This document shows positions 33,369 through 41,661 of a stretch of DNA of 64,000 nucleotides, one piece after another. The notes beneath the pieces were generated by a model that had not been told where the DNA came from, searched no databases, and saw only the letters and a program-made list of their open reading frames with translations. Location of the stretch: NCBI GenBank assembly GCA_900543705.1, contig UQSL01000001.1, forward strand, positions 48,650 to 112,649. Direction: 5' to 3'. This DNA comes from an uncultured Oscillospiraceae bacterium. GTDB lineage: Bacteria; Bacillota; Clostridia; Oscillospirales; Ruminococcaceae. How positions within the stretch are numbered: the first letter of the stretch is position 1; each line of letters opens with the position of its first letter. The position numbers and the translations under genes are program-made.

Positions 33369-34215
33369 TCTCTGATTCCTCCTTGTTTTTCGGTGGAAGC
33401 ACGAAACGCTGCGTCGGGTAGCCATATTCCACAAGCAGTTCCCGTTCTGCAAATCCAAGACGGCGGTATTCTTCCCGCCAGCCCGTATCTGCCTTATCGC
33501 CTGCACGGTATGTCGTCAAGGTAATCTCTTTCCCGCAAAGCAGTTCCTCCGCCAGCTTATCAAGGAACAGCTTTGTAATGCCAAGATGCCGATACTGCGG
33601 ATGGACAGCCAGAAAGTCTATGCTGCCTGTGTCTGGCGAAAAACCCATCACGCCAATAGCCATATCGCCATCCCGCAATATTAGAGCCTTTTTATCCGCA
33701 ATATACTGATGCAGGTTTGCAGCGTAATCTTTCTTATCCAGACATGGGTAGCCGTCAACCGTGAGGCTTACCAGTTCCATCCAGTCATCCGCATCTTCGG
33801 GCGTGGCAAATTTTATATTGTCTTTTGTCAAATCCATTTTTACAAGCTCCTCCTTCAGATAGATTTCAAGCTGTAACGGGTAAAAATTTTCCGTTTCCCG
33901 AAATTCCGCAGGGGAAGTCTTATACATCGCCTTAAAAATATCTGTAAATGCCTGCTGGCTTTCATACCCGCTCATAAGGGCAATCTCGATAATCGGTTTT
34001 GCAGAAAACACCAGAAGTTTTGCCGCTTCTGTAAGCTGCCGCCGTTTTGCGTAGTCATGGATAGTCAAGCCGACGGTCTTTGTAAAAATCCGATGTAAAT
34101 GGTATTTGGAATAGTGCAGTGCCGATGCCACCATCTCTAAATCCATCTTTTCATGCAGATGTTCTTCGATATAGCGGATAGCCTGTGAAACAATGCGTAC
34201 TGTCTGACCTTGCAT
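33328..34215 (-). CDS. AraC-type regulator fused to a GNAT domain
   Basis: 295 residues. Residues about 1-105 form an AraC/XylS DNA-binding domain (IRYIEEHLHEKMDLEMVASALHYSKYHLHRIFTKTVGLTIHDYAKRR and IIEIALMSGYESQQAFTDIFKAMYKTSPAEFR). Residues about 135-270 form a GNAT acetyltransferase (GDMAIGVMGFSPDTGSIDFLAVHPQYRHLGITKLFLDKLAEEL). The fusion suggests an enzyme-linked sensor controlling the MATE pump it overlaps. AGGAGG lies seven bases before the ATG at 34215. Confidence 0.9.
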   Translation of the reverse strand: MQGQTVRIVSQAIRYIEEHLHEKMDLEMVASALHYSKYHLHRIFTKTVGLTIHDYAKRRQLTEAAKLLVFSAKPIIEIALMSGYESQQAFTDIFKAMYKTSPAEFRETENFYPLQLEIYLKEELVKMDLTKDNIKFATPEDADDWMELVSLTVDGYPCLDKKDYAANLHQYIADKKALILRDGDMAIGVMGFSPDTGSIDFLAVHPQYRHLGITKLFLDKLAEELLCGKEITLTTYRAGDKADTGWREEYRRLGFAERELLVEYGYPTQRFVLPPKNKEESENDRSTENPVSREL

Positions 34216-34353
34216 TTTGTAACCTCCTTTCCTCGTCTTCACCCGCATTTTTTAAACATTACGAAATGTCAAAGCTGGGGTTCAATGAGATATTGTAGCA
34301 CAAGGAGTTTTCTATCTTTTCATCATTCTTGCTATGTTTTAAACCATCCACAT

Positions 34354-34881
34354 TTACAACAATTCTTCTTTCAATGCCCTTATCCATTCTTCGATTGCCT
34401 GCACTAATCGAAATTGCTGATGCAGAACCGCCATGCCCGTGGCAGGAATATCGGGGGCATTTTCTTTTAAATCTACGTTCTCCTCAAGATAGAATTTCAG
34501 CACATTGATATTACTCTCAATGTTATCCAGACATTCCCTCTGTTGTTCTTTTTCCATACTTTCTAAATTAACAATGACCGCATTAAAATCCAAGAATATG
34601 TTAATGGGCTTGCAGGATATTTCGAGCATCAGTTTCTCAAATTCCTCATTTCCTGCATCCGTCAAGGAATATACTGCCTTTTCGGGCATTTTTCCCTCTT
34701 TCTCCGTGCGGCTTGTGATAAGCCCCTTTTCTTCCAACTGGATAACCTTTTTATAGATGGATGGTGTGCTGATTTTTACCCACTTTGAAATGTTGCGGTA
34801 TTCCACCAGTTTCTGAATATCGTATGCACTCAAGGATTCCCGTTTCAACATTCCCAATACAATCAAGTCAATGGTTGCCAT
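34354..34881 (-). CDS. PadR-family repressor, copy 1
   Basis: 175 residues with the PadR winged helix at the N-terminus (IDLIVLGMLKRESLSAYDIQKLVEYRNISKWVKISTPSIYKKVIQLEEKGLI) and a C-terminal dimerisation helix. PadR repressors respond to phenolics, drugs or other small molecules. It is divergent from the MATE gene at 35005 across 123 bases containing two identical-type palindromes, so it almost certainly controls that pump and itself. Confidence 0.92.
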   Translation of the reverse strand: MATIDLIVLGMLKRESLSAYDIQKLVEYRNISKWVKISTPSIYKKVIQLEEKGLITSRTEKEGKMPEKAVYSLTDAGNEEFEKLMLEISCKPINIFLDFNAVIVNLESMEKEQQRECLDNIESNINVLKFYLEENVDLKENAPDIPATGMAVLHQQFRLVQAIEEWIRALKEELL

Positions 34882-34902
34882 TTAAAATCCCTCCTTTTTC
34901 TA

Positions 34903-34988
34903 TTGACAACTACTATAAATTATAGTATTATAATTTCCGCAACGCAATTACTATATTTTATAGTAGTATAAACAACACTATTTGTCAA
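34903..34988. promoter_or_regulatory. Divergent promoters with twin PadR-type operators
   Basis: Rightward promoter: TTGACA (34903-34908), 17-base spacer, TATTAT (34926-34931). Leftward promoter: TTGACA on the minus strand (34983-34988), 17-base spacer, TACTAT (34960-34965). Two 17-base palindromes, TACTATA-N3-TATAGTA, lie at 34911-34927 and 34949-34965; the first fills the rightward spacer and the second overlaps the leftward -10 box. Binding would shut both genes at once. Confidence 0.88.
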
Positions 34989-35004
34989 GAGAAAGGAGTT
35001 TAAA

Positions 35005-36390
35005 ATGAACAGTCAAAGTAAAAAGATGGAGCTGCTCGGCAGCACATCCATACCAAAAGCACTTTTAGCAATGGGCATCCCAACAATGATTGGCATGTTG
35101 GTAAATGCTTTCTACAACCTTGTTGACGCTTACTTTGTCGGCGGGTTAGGGGAGAGCCAGATGGGGGCAATCTCCGTGGTCTATCCGCTCGGACAGGTCG
35201 TTGTCGGTCTTGGTCTGCTGTTCGGTAACGGTGCGGCTTCTTACATCTCCCGATTGCTAGGTCGTGGAGATAAGGAAAATGCGGATAAAGTGGCAAGTAC
35301 CGCTTTATACAGCAGCGTATCCGTAGGAGCGGTCATCATTATCTTTTCTATGGTGTTCCTGCATCCCATACTGAAGCTCTTGGGGGCAACCGACAGCATC
35401 CTCCCCTTTGCCGCCACATACGCAGGCATTTACATTGTTTCCTGCATCTTCAATGTATTCAATGTCACGATGAATAACATTGTGACTAGCGAAGGGGCAG
35501 CTAAAACAACCATGTGTGCCTTGCTGACGGGTGCGGTACTCAATATCGCCTTAGACCCGCTGTTTATCTATGTGTTTGACTTAGGCGTGGCGGGAGCGGC
35601 GATAGCGACCGCAATCTCACAAATCGTTTCAACCTGCGTATATCTGACCTATATTTTTCGGAAAAAAAGCGTATTCCATTTTCGGGTTAAGGACTGCACA
35701 TATACAAAAGAAACTATGTCTGAAATTTTCAAAATCGGCATCCCGACATTGGTATTCCAGATTTTAACGAGTGTGTCCATTTCCTTAATCAACAATGCCG
35801 CTGGCGATTACGGGGACTCTGCCATTGCAGGCATGGGCGTTGTCACCCGCCTTATTTCAATGGGCAGCTTGTCCGTATTCGGGTTCATCAAAGGCTTTCA
35901 GCCCATTGCAGGGTACAGTTACGGGGCGAAGAAGTTTGACCGTCTGCGTGAGGCAATCAAGACTTCCATCCTATGGTCTACGGCTTTCTGTGTGATTTTC
36001 GGTGTGATACTGGCTCTGTTCCCTACGGCTATCGTTTCCCAGTTCACAAAGGGCGATTCCGAGATGATTCGCATCGGGGCAGCATCTTTGAGGGCAAACG
36101 GCATTTCCATTATGCTCTTTGGATTTTATACGGTGTATTCTTCCCTGTTCCTTGCTCTGGGAAAAGGCAGAGAAGGCTTTATCCTCGGAGCTTGCAGGCA
36201 GGGGATTTGCTTTATCCCCGTTATCCTGCTTCTTCCGATGGTCTGGGGGATAAATGGAATTATGTATGCCCAGCCGATTGCCGATGTGCTTTCCGCAGCC
36301 ATAACGGTATTCATGGCGATACCGCTCCACAAAAAGTTGAATGAGATGCAGAGAAAAACTGCTGAAATAAGCACGAAAGACAACGACTAA
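35005..36390 (+). CDS. MATE-family exporter, copy 2
   Basis: 461 residues with about 12 membrane segments. It starts MNSQSKKMELLGSTSIPKAL and has MGIPTMIGMLVNAFYNLVDAYFVG and, in the second half, FKIGIPTLVFQILTSVSISLINNAAG. It is only distantly similar to the MATE protein at 32028, so it is not a recent duplicate. AAAGGAG precedes the ATG. It is the only plus-strand gene in this cargo region, driven from the PadR-controlled divergent promoter. Confidence 0.92.
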   Translation: MNSQSKKMELLGSTSIPKALLAMGIPTMIGMLVNAFYNLVDAYFVGGLGESQMGAISVVYPLGQVVVGLGLLFGNGAASYISRLLGRGDKENADKVASTALYSSVSVGAVIIIFSMVFLHPILKLLGATDSILPFAATYAGIYIVSCIFNVFNVTMNNIVTSEGAAKTTMCALLTGAVLNIALDPLFIYVFDLGVAGAAIATAISQIVSTCVYLTYIFRKKSVFHFRVKDCTYTKETMSEIFKIGIPTLVFQILTSVSISLINNAAGDYGDSAIAGMGVVTRLISMGSLSVFGFIKGFQPIAGYSYGAKKFDRLREAIKTSILWSTAFCVIFGVILALFPTAIVSQFTKGDSEMIRIGAASLRANGISIMLFGFYTVYSSLFLALGKGREGFILGACRQGICFIPVILLLPMVWGINGIMYAQPIADVLSAAITVFMAIPLHKKLNEMQRKTAEISTKDND

Positions 36391-36410
36391 ATTTTTATCT
36401 TTCTGACAAA

Positions 36411-36456
36411 CAGAGCCGATGAGCTGTGAGGTTTTCCCACAAGTTCATCGGCTCTG
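36411..36456. terminator. Inverted repeat after the second MATE gene
   Basis: Arms CAGAGCCGATGA (36411-36422) and TCATCGGCTCTG (36445-36456) are perfectly complementary. It follows the MATE stop by 20 bases and could end that transcript, although no strong T-run follows. The right arm overlaps the end of the KTR gene and the 44-bp repeat. Confidence 0.6.
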
Positions 36457-36475
36457 CATCTGTGTGTCTGGCTCT
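36432..36475. repeat. 44-bp direct repeat, copy 2
   Basis: Matches 31281-31324 at 41 of 44 positions. Here it encodes the C-terminal residues of the second KTR protein, so this copy may be the original and copy 1 the product of recombination. Confidence 0.85.
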
Positions 36476-36633
36476 TTGATGACTGTTATTTTTAAATGTT
36501 TCGCTTCAATCAATGTTTCCTGCTTGCATTTCGGGCAGTACAATGGATAATTTATCAATACCGTATCTTCCCTAATCCTGTCACGGGTCTTATTAGAACA
36601 AATTGGGCAGCGCACCCATTCTTTTGCTATCAT
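36445..36633 (-). CDS. Cysteine-rich KTR protein, copy 2
   Basis: 62 residues: MIAKEWVRCPICSNKTRDRIRED, then YPLYCPKCKQETLIEAKHLKITV. It has the zinc-binding CPIC and CPKC pairs plus the NKTR motif. GGAGG lies about 10 bases before the ATG at 36633. It closely resembles the protein at 31841-32008. Function unknown. It follows the YjdF-like gene by 7 bases on the same strand. Confidence 0.82.
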   Translation of the reverse strand: MIAKEWVRCPICSNKTRDRIREDTVLINYPLYCPKCKQETLIEAKHLKITVIKEPDTQMQSR

Positions 36634-36640
36634 CAGAACA

Positions 36641-37057
36641 TTACCTCCCTCTGTGCTTTGCTTTTTTCTTTTCCTGCCGCAGAGCGAATTGCCGCTCTTT
36701 CTCTGCTTCTTTCTGTTCTCTGGACTTAACTCTACGTTCCAATTTTCCCTGTTCATGTTGGAGCTTTAAGGCTTGTTGGGCTTTCGTTCCAATGCCCTTG
36801 TTTTCCAACTGGCTGTTGATTTCCCTCTGCATACGCTTGGGATTGATTTTTCGTTCTTCGATTTTTTCTGTTTTAACTGGCGGGCTGAATTTTAGCTTAT
36901 GCCAGTTTTTGAGCAGAAAATCATACACTTCATAATCTTTCGGCTCTGCGCCGAACGTAATCTTACAAACCTCATATTTGTCACCGTCTATACGCTCAAA
37001 CAATCCAATCCAAAAGGGATTTTCAAACAGAATTGTCAAGCTGCTTTTCATTGCCAT
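36641..37057 (-). CDS. yjdF: YjdF-family protein (DUF2992)
   Basis: 138 residues: SLTILFENPFWIGLFERIDGDKYEVCKITFGAEPKDYEVYDFLLKNWHKLKFSPPV, followed by a long Lys/Arg/Glu-rich helix ending KKKAKHRGR. That is the YjdF (DUF2992) pattern. In Bacillus the gene is under an azaaromatic-sensing riboswitch; here the PadR gene lies directly upstream with its stop inside 10 bases, so it is probably co-transcribed with PadR instead. It may help handle aromatic drugs. GGAG precedes the ATG at 37057. Confidence 0.85.
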   Translation of the reverse strand: MAMKSSLTILFENPFWIGLFERIDGDKYEVCKITFGAEPKDYEVYDFLLKNWHKLKFSPPVKTEKIEERKINPKRMQREINSQLENKGIGTKAQQALKLQHEQGKLERRVKSREQKEAEKERQFALRQEKKKAKHRGR

Positions 37058-37061
37058 ACCA

Positions 37062-37586
37062 TCAACTCCCTTTAAACTGGCTTTCAAATTTATCAAGCCA
37101 TTCTAACAGGGATTGGTATAACAAACGCTGTTGTTCAAAAATCGCTTTCCCACCCAATGGAATATCTGGATAGCTGGCGGCATATTCGTCAATGGATTTT
37201 GCTGAAGCCGTAAGATTGTCCCGCAGCTTCTTTATCAAATCTATTGCTTTTTCCCTTTCCATTTTGTTTAAGTTTGTAATGACAACATTGAAGTCAAACA
37301 GCAATGGGACTTTCTGGCTTGCGTAAGTTTCCATAAGCTGCCCAAAATACGCCCTCCCTTTATCTGTGATGGAATACACTGCTTTATCAGCAAACTTATC
37401 CCCTTTCACAATACTGCTCTCTAAATAGCCCTGCTCATTCATTTGAAGCACTTTCCGATAAATGGATGGGACGCTAATCTTTGTCCATCTTGAAAGATGA
37501 TGGTATTCCACATCTTTCTGGATGTCGTATGCGCTCTGCGGTTTCTCCATAACAATTCCGAGAATTACCAAATCTATGGATGACAT
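37062..37586 (-). CDS. PadR-family repressor, copy 2
   Basis: 174 residues with the same plan as the PadR at 34354: IDLVILGIVMEKPQSAYDIQKDVEYHHLSRWTKISVPSIYRKVLQMNEQGYL, then a helical C-terminal domain. The two proteins are related but clearly diverged. It heads a minus-strand operon with the YjdF and KTR genes. GGAGGTGAGAAT precedes the ATG at 37586. Its own promoter overlaps a palindrome, consistent with autoregulation. Confidence 0.92.
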   Translation of the reverse strand: MSSIDLVILGIVMEKPQSAYDIQKDVEYHHLSRWTKISVPSIYRKVLQMNEQGYLESSIVKGDKFADKAVYSITDKGRAYFGQLMETYASQKVPLLFDFNVVITNLNKMEREKAIDLIKKLRDNLTASAKSIDEYAASYPDIPLGGKAIFEQQRLLYQSLLEWLDKFESQFKGS

Positions 37587-37602
37587 ATTCTCACCTCCGT
37601 TT

Positions 37603-37643
37603 TTACTATCATCAATATTACTATTGATAATAGTAAAAGTCAA
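37603..37643 (-). promoter_or_regulatory. Promoter and operator of the second PadR operon
   Basis: Minus-strand TTGACT (37638-37643), 17-base spacer, TAATAT (37615-37620). An inverted repeat TTTTACTATCATCAAT / ATTGATAATAGTAAAA (about 37602-37639, imperfect) spans the spacer and the -10 box. It shares the ACTAT half-site with the operators of the first PadR gene. Confidence 0.72.
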
Positions 37644-37715
37644 GAAGAATTTATCTGACTGCCATCCATTTTTGTTATCGCTCTCTGTCGCTAATGATTT
37701 CTATACAATTAGGAT

Positions 37716-38429
37716 TTAAGAATTTGTCCGCATATCGAATTGAAATTCTTTTATTTCTCCAAACCTATTATCTAACACATAAAAAACCTTATGTGCTTTA
37801 ACAGAATATACAAAAGAAGCCCTCGTTGCCCATATTCCCTCCTGCCGAACAGATTCTAAGATTTTGAAAGCATCTGTAACTGAAAAATTATCATTCTGCT
37901 TTTCCAGTTGTTCCTTTGCCCTTTCAAACCTGTCATCTCCAGACACAATATATGGTCTGGTCATTTCTGGATTGAGTATGGAATAATTCGTTATCAGAGA
38001 ATATCTTTTCTGCTCAAAACGGTGTCCAATCCCTGGCTCAATGATTAGCACACGCCCTTTCCTGTCTGAAAACATCGCCTGCATAGTAGCATCTTTGGCA
38101 TATACAATTTCTTGGTTCTTTACAATGCGGCAGGCATCGTCAAATGACAGTTCTCCTTTGACGTACTGCTCCGTCAAATCAGAAATTGCAACACACCCTG
38201 CACCAGCAGAATACCTTCCCTTTTCGTTTCCATTTACATAAAGCAGCGTCCCGACATTCCCGTTCCTGTTTACTCCATGAAAAGAATGGTACTGATTGTC
38301 TGGCATTTTTATCCCGATGAAAAATCTGTCTTTTTCTGTGATGACTGTATGCGTCCACACGGAAAGGTCGATGTCAAAGTTAAATCCAACGACGGTATCA
38401 TTTCCGTTATATACAAACCTTGTACACAT
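37716..38429 (-). CDS. Ntn-type linear amide hydrolase (choloylglycine-hydrolase-like)
   Basis: 237 residues. The chain begins MCTRFVY, so removal of Met exposes Cys as an N-terminal nucleophile, the hallmark of the family. Other expected residues are visible: the GFNFDID strand near residue 20 and the NYSILNPE region. The family hydrolyses linear amides such as conjugated bile acids, penicillin V or acyl-homoserine lactones; the substrate here is not determined. GGGGTG lies just upstream of the ATG at 38429, which starts two bases after the acetyltransferase stop, so both are co-transcribed. Confidence 0.82.
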   Translation of the reverse strand: MCTRFVYNGNDTVVGFNFDIDLSVWTHTVITEKDRFFIGIKMPDNQYHSFHGVNRNGNVGTLLYVNGNEKGRYSAGAGCVAISDLTEQYVKGELSFDDACRIVKNQEIVYAKDATMQAMFSDRKGRVLIIEPGIGHRFEQKRYSLITNYSILNPEMTRPYIVSGDDRFERAKEQLEKQNDNFSVTDAFKILESVRQEGIWATRASFVYSVKAHKVFYVLDNRFGEIKEFQFDMRTNS

Positions 38430-38431
38430 AT

Positions 38432-39064
38432 TTACACCCCTTTCAGTTGTTCCATACATCCCGACTGTATCGCCTTTATGTTCCCTGCAATCTTTTCTTC
38501 CGACCAGTCCCACCATCTCATTTTAAGCAACTGTTCTATTCTATCATCAGAAAAGCGTCTTTTTATTGGTTTTGCAGGGACGCCGCCCACAATGGTATAG
38601 GGCGGCACATCTTTCGTGACAACCGCACGGGTTCCAATCACTGCTCCGTCTCCAACTGTCACGCCTGCTAAAATAACCGCTTCATATCCAATCCATACGT
38701 CATTCCCGATGTTTATATCTCCTTTATTATCCCAAGCTTTTGTGACACTCTGTTTCTCAAGCCCCCATTCCTCAAAAAACAATGGAAACGGATAGGTTGA
38801 TAAGGAAGCCATCGTATGGTTTGCGCTATTGAAAAGGAATTTTGCCCCGCAAGCAATCGAACAGAATTTTCCAATCCTGAGCTTATCGTGATTGATTGGA
38901 TAATGGTACAGTACATTATTTCTCTCAAATTCCGCAGGGTCACTTACAAAATCGTTATACATCGTATAATCGCCAATCTCAATATTGGGATTCGTGACTA
39001 CGTTCTTTAAATAAACAGTCTGTGTATCCCCTGTCCTCGGAAATATTTTTTGCAAATCTGCCAT
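38432..39064 (-). CDS. Vat/CatB-type xenobiotic acetyltransferase
   Basis: 210 residues of left-handed β-helix. Key parts: [44 protein letters not shown] with the catalytic His, [37 protein letters not shown] and [13 protein letters not shown]. This is the trimeric hexapeptide-repeat family that acetylates streptogramin A or chloramphenicol. The sequence is closer in pattern to Vat than to classical CatA, but substrate cannot be settled. It heads a two-gene unit with the Ntn hydrolase. Confidence 0.88.
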   Translation of the reverse strand: MADLQKIFPRTGDTQTVYLKNVVTNPNIEIGDYTMYNDFVSDPAEFERNNVLYHYPINHDKLRIGKFCSIACGAKFLFNSANHTMASLSTYPFPLFFEEWGLEKQSVTKAWDNKGDINIGNDVWIGYEAVILAGVTVGDGAVIGTRAVVTKDVPPYTIVGGVPAKPIKRRFSDDRIEQLLKMRWWDWSEEKIAGNIKAIQSGCMEQLKGV

Positions 39065-39195
39065 CTTGTTATCCTCCTGTCAATACATAATACACCGTAA
39101 TTTTACCCTTTCGTTGTTACATCCTCAATACATAGAATGATGCAGAAATAATCAGTATAAAAGAGAGCCGCCATTGGTACAGCAGCCCTCTCCAA

Positions 39196-39459
39196 TTATT
39201 TCTGATATATTATTTTTCTTATAGCATATATCGAAAGATAATATTTGTCCGCAAGTTTCTCAATAGAAACACCTCTGCGGTATTCTTCAATGATAACTTT
39301 ATTGCGTCTTTCAAGCTCTTTCCGATAACCAGACAATTCACCCCAAGATTTGTGCTGTTCGCCCTTAACTGGAATATAAATATATCCTGCTTGGACATAT
39401 TTTTGTAATTCCTCAATCAGTATGTCGGGGAGAATGTCATTTGCATTCACATATTTCAT
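39196..39459 (-). CDS. CD3324-type helix-turn-helix protein
   Basis: 87 residues: MKYVNANDILPDILIEELQKYVQAGYIYIPVKG, then VIIEEYRRGVSIEKLADKYYLSIYAIRKIIYQ, the Mor-like helix-turn-helix of the CD3324 family. A small DNA-binding protein of unknown target. AAGGAGG lies upstream of the ATG. It follows the cargo operon in the same direction but is separated by 131 bases. Confidence 0.78.
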   Translation of the reverse strand: MKYVNANDILPDILIEELQKYVQAGYIYIPVKGEQHKSWGELSGYRKELERRNKVIIEEYRRGVSIEKLADKYYLSIYAIRKIIYQK

Positions 39460-39850
39460 ACGCAGGCTTCCTCCTTGATTCTCCTAAAGACCACTTGAAA
39501 TGTGTATTTTTAGGTTCTAATGTCAAGCAGCAAAGCCAGATATTCTACATCAGCGACTTATATTCCTCCATGCAAATGTCGCTTATTACACTGGCTTTGC
39601 ATGGAGTAAACCTTTATTTTTTCTTTTTTTATTCCTACACATAATATCCTCCAAATAATACATTATTCATCTAAATTTCGAGCAAAAACAGATAATCCAT
39701 ATCTGCTCTATTATCATTTTTTAACACTACTTTCTGTATTATAGCACTTTTTATTTTTAAACTCAATAATTCAGTTCCATTTATTCTCCTATATAGCATT
39801 TGTCATTGCCATCGCAAATAATGAATCTGATATTTATTCGTTTGCCAAAA
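39460..39850. other. AT-rich gap containing direct-repeat copy 1
   Basis: No gene was found. The segment includes an inverted pair CCAGCACAGTGT-free AT-rich DNA and a short repeat (CAGCGACTTATATTCC...AATGTCGCTTATTACACTGG near 39550-39590). At 39755-39803 it carries the left copy of the 49-base direct repeat described for 41521. Confidence 0.45.
39755..39803. repeat. 49-bp direct repeat, left copy
   Basis: Begins TTTTAAACTCAATAATTCAG and ends ATATAGCATTTGT. It matches 41521-41569 over the outer 20 and 13 bases exactly and at about half of the central 16 bases (41 of 49 overall). The pair brackets the metallopeptidase gene, its small partner and an XRE remnant. Confidence 0.85.
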
Positions 39851-40978
39851 CTATACCCATCTCAATAATAAATTTCTCATTTTACTCATTTCTTGTTCAG
39901 AATAATGTAGTTCATTCCATCTGGTTCGTTCCATTATTCTTTCAGAAAAATCATTAAGTAGTTCAATTGATGTTTCATCAAACACGTTTGACCCCTTATA
40001 TAAATCAATCCATTTATCAATTTTAAATTCTTGTCCAACACTATGTGTTGCTATAAGTAATAATGATGAAAATCGAATTTGGTCATGATCAAACTCTCTT
40101 CGGATTGCTAACTGCATTCGTTCTTCTTTTTCATACATATTATTGTAATAATAATACATCCTTTTCCATTGTAGCCTGTTTTGAATAAGCAATCCTTGAA
40201 ACTCGACAGCTAACATAATTGAATCTATTGTCAATCTTGCCATTTCATAATCTGAGAGATTATTATGACATACTTTTTTTACATCGTCTATAATACCTAC
40301 AACTGCATGTAAATCACAATATAATTCTTCTAAAGTTGGTTGCTCATCTTTTTCAAAAACCCTTTTTAATTCAACCGGATTTTGGGAGAATGTTGTGTCG
40401 ACACATGAACACCACCATTCTAAATAATCCACAAAATCCCCGTAGCCATTCTCCGAATTTTCTAATTCATTATAACGAATGTGACCAGCCTCATGGTAGA
40501 TTGTGAACATATTTGCGAATATCTCAACCCGATTTAAAATATGGTTTTTATTCTCTAAATCGAGTAATGAATCATATTTTTTAAAAATTTCCCCGTTTCG
40601 AATATATTCTTCTGCAAAACTCAATGCTAAACTTGGAATATCCTCTTGAAGACTTGCTTGTGACAGAATAATCAAGTTTTTAATAAGCAATTTAACACGT
40701 TCTTTATCAAGTTCAAATGGTAATTGATTACTAAAACATAGATAAAATGTAGAATAATAACTAAACATATTGGCAAAATGATAATCAACAATAATATAAT
40801 GTTTACCATTTGCTTTAACTCTACTAGGGAAAATTCTGGTACTGTATATTTCTTTAATTGAAGTCTTATATCTATTTTCTTGTGCCCGATAAAACTCAAC
40901 AAATACATCCTTAAACCTTGCATACTGTGGCTCATGCAAAAGATTATATCTTGTAAGATATTTATCAATGTTCACCAT
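39851..40978 (-). CDS. HEAGH metallopeptidase-like protein, unrecognised family
   Basis: 375 residues. The only clear motif is FTIYHEAGHIRYNELE at about residues 161-176, an HExxH zinc-peptidase signature; EELYCDLHAVVGI about 50 residues later could supply the third ligand. The rest is helical and AT-rich. It does not look like a secreted protease: no signal peptide or membrane segment was seen. Its start overlaps the 3' end of the small upstream gene by 14 bases, so the two form a unit. An intracellular protease activated by its partner is a reasonable idea; substrate and trigger are unknown. Confidence 0.75.
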   Translation of the reverse strand: MVNIDKYLTRYNLLHEPQYARFKDVFVEFYRAQENRYKTSIKEIYSTRIFPSRVKANGKHYIIVDYHFANMFSYYSTFYLCFSNQLPFELDKERVKLLIKNLIILSQASLQEDIPSLALSFAEEYIRNGEIFKKYDSLLDLENKNHILNRVEIFANMFTIYHEAGHIRYNELENSENGYGDFVDYLEWWCSCVDTTFSQNPVELKRVFEKDEQPTLEELYCDLHAVVGIIDDVKKVCHNNLSDYEMARLTIDSIMLAVEFQGLLIQNRLQWKRMYYYYNNMYEKEERMQLAIRREFDHDQIRFSSLLLIATHSVGQEFKIDKWIDLYKGSNVFDETSIELLNDFSERIMERTRWNELHYSEQEMSKMRNLLLRWV

Positions 40979-41285
40979 CCAAACGTTCCTCTCTCTTTAT
41001 CCTTTTGATTGTTTCTTGGACATTCTCATAGGAACCTTCAATTTTGAGACCATTGTACTCTATTTTAATACGATTTTTTTCAAACAATCCTTCTATAATA
41101 GCCTTTACCGATTTTGAATTAGCTAATGCTATAACTGATGTAACAATAAAAACAATTGTGGCTTCACCCACAAAACTCTCCTCTTCAAGGATTTCATATT
41201 CACTCAAATTCTCTTTTAATAGAGTAATCACCTCTTCATCATATTTATCGACAATAAGATATACTTCATCCTTAACATTATCCAT
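40965..41285 (-). CDS. Small EACC1-like partner protein
   Basis: 106 residues: acidic N-terminus, a hydrophobic segment VGEATIVFIVTSVIALANS (about 39-57), a helix SVKAIIEGLFEKN, then a β-hairpin-like RIKIEYNGLKIEGS and a helical end. The order of elements resembles effector-associated constant component 1 (EACC1), a small protein paired with peptidases in bacterial conflict systems. The match is by layout only, so it is tentative. AGGAGG lies eight bases before the ATG. It is translationally coupled to the metallopeptidase gene. Confidence 0.6.
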   Translation of the reverse strand: MDNVKDEVYLIVDKYDEEVITLLKENLSEYEILEEESFVGEATIVFIVTSVIALANSKSVKAIIEGLFEKNRIKIEYNGLKIEGSYENVQETIKRIKREERLDGEH

Positions 41286-41343
41286 CTGTAATACCTCCTA
41301 TATCAAACACATATTTTCTTTCATAACTTATAACCACTTTATC

Positions 41344-41448
41344 CTATTTTTCTCTTTTCACATAAGTAATCTCAATATCATAGCCGAGAGCCTCCATTAT
41401 CTGAAAGACGGTGTTATTCACTACACTTTTTGTAGATGCACAAAATAG
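41344..41448 (-). pseudogene. C-terminal remnant of an XRE-type regulator
   Basis: About 34 codons read STKSVVNNTVFQIMEALGYD, followed by IEITYVKREK and a stop. This is the usual end of small HipB/XRE-type regulators (helix 5 plus a β-strand tail), but no N-terminal helix-turn-helix is present upstream. It is probably a fragment left by the insertion or deletion that produced the flanking repeat. Confidence 0.6.
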
Positions 41449-41520
41449 TTATATTACGATACATTATATCACACCTGCCAATATCGCTTCAATGAGGAAA
41501 TTATAACATCCACCTTTTAC

Positions 41521-41569
41521 TTTTAAACTCAATAATTCAGGACTGTTTGCTCTCTAATATAGCATTTGT
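41521..41569. repeat. 49-bp direct repeat, right copy
   Basis: Partner of 39755-39803; ends immediately before the palindromic control region of the XRE gene at 41662. The copy spacing is 1.77 kb. Confidence 0.85.
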
Positions 41570-41610
41570 AGTTCCTATATGTAGAGATTCTATCTCGTTT
41601 AATAGGAACT
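41570..41610. promoter_or_regulatory. Nested palindromes upstream of the ICE XRE gene
   Basis: Outer arms AGTTCCTAT (41570-41578) and ATAGGAACT (41602-41610) are perfect; inside lies a second palindrome GAGAT-TCT-ATCTC (41584-41596). Probably an operator for the XRE protein encoded 50 bases downstream. Confidence 0.7.
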
Positions 41611-41661
41611 TCTATCTCTGTAAAATGGAACATAATAAAATTCAGAACAGGCGGTGGACAT

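Noticed and set aside
36641..37062. yjdF riboswitch upstream of the YjdF gene
   Set aside because: The PadR gene ends four bases upstream of the YjdF start, leaving no room for the RNA.
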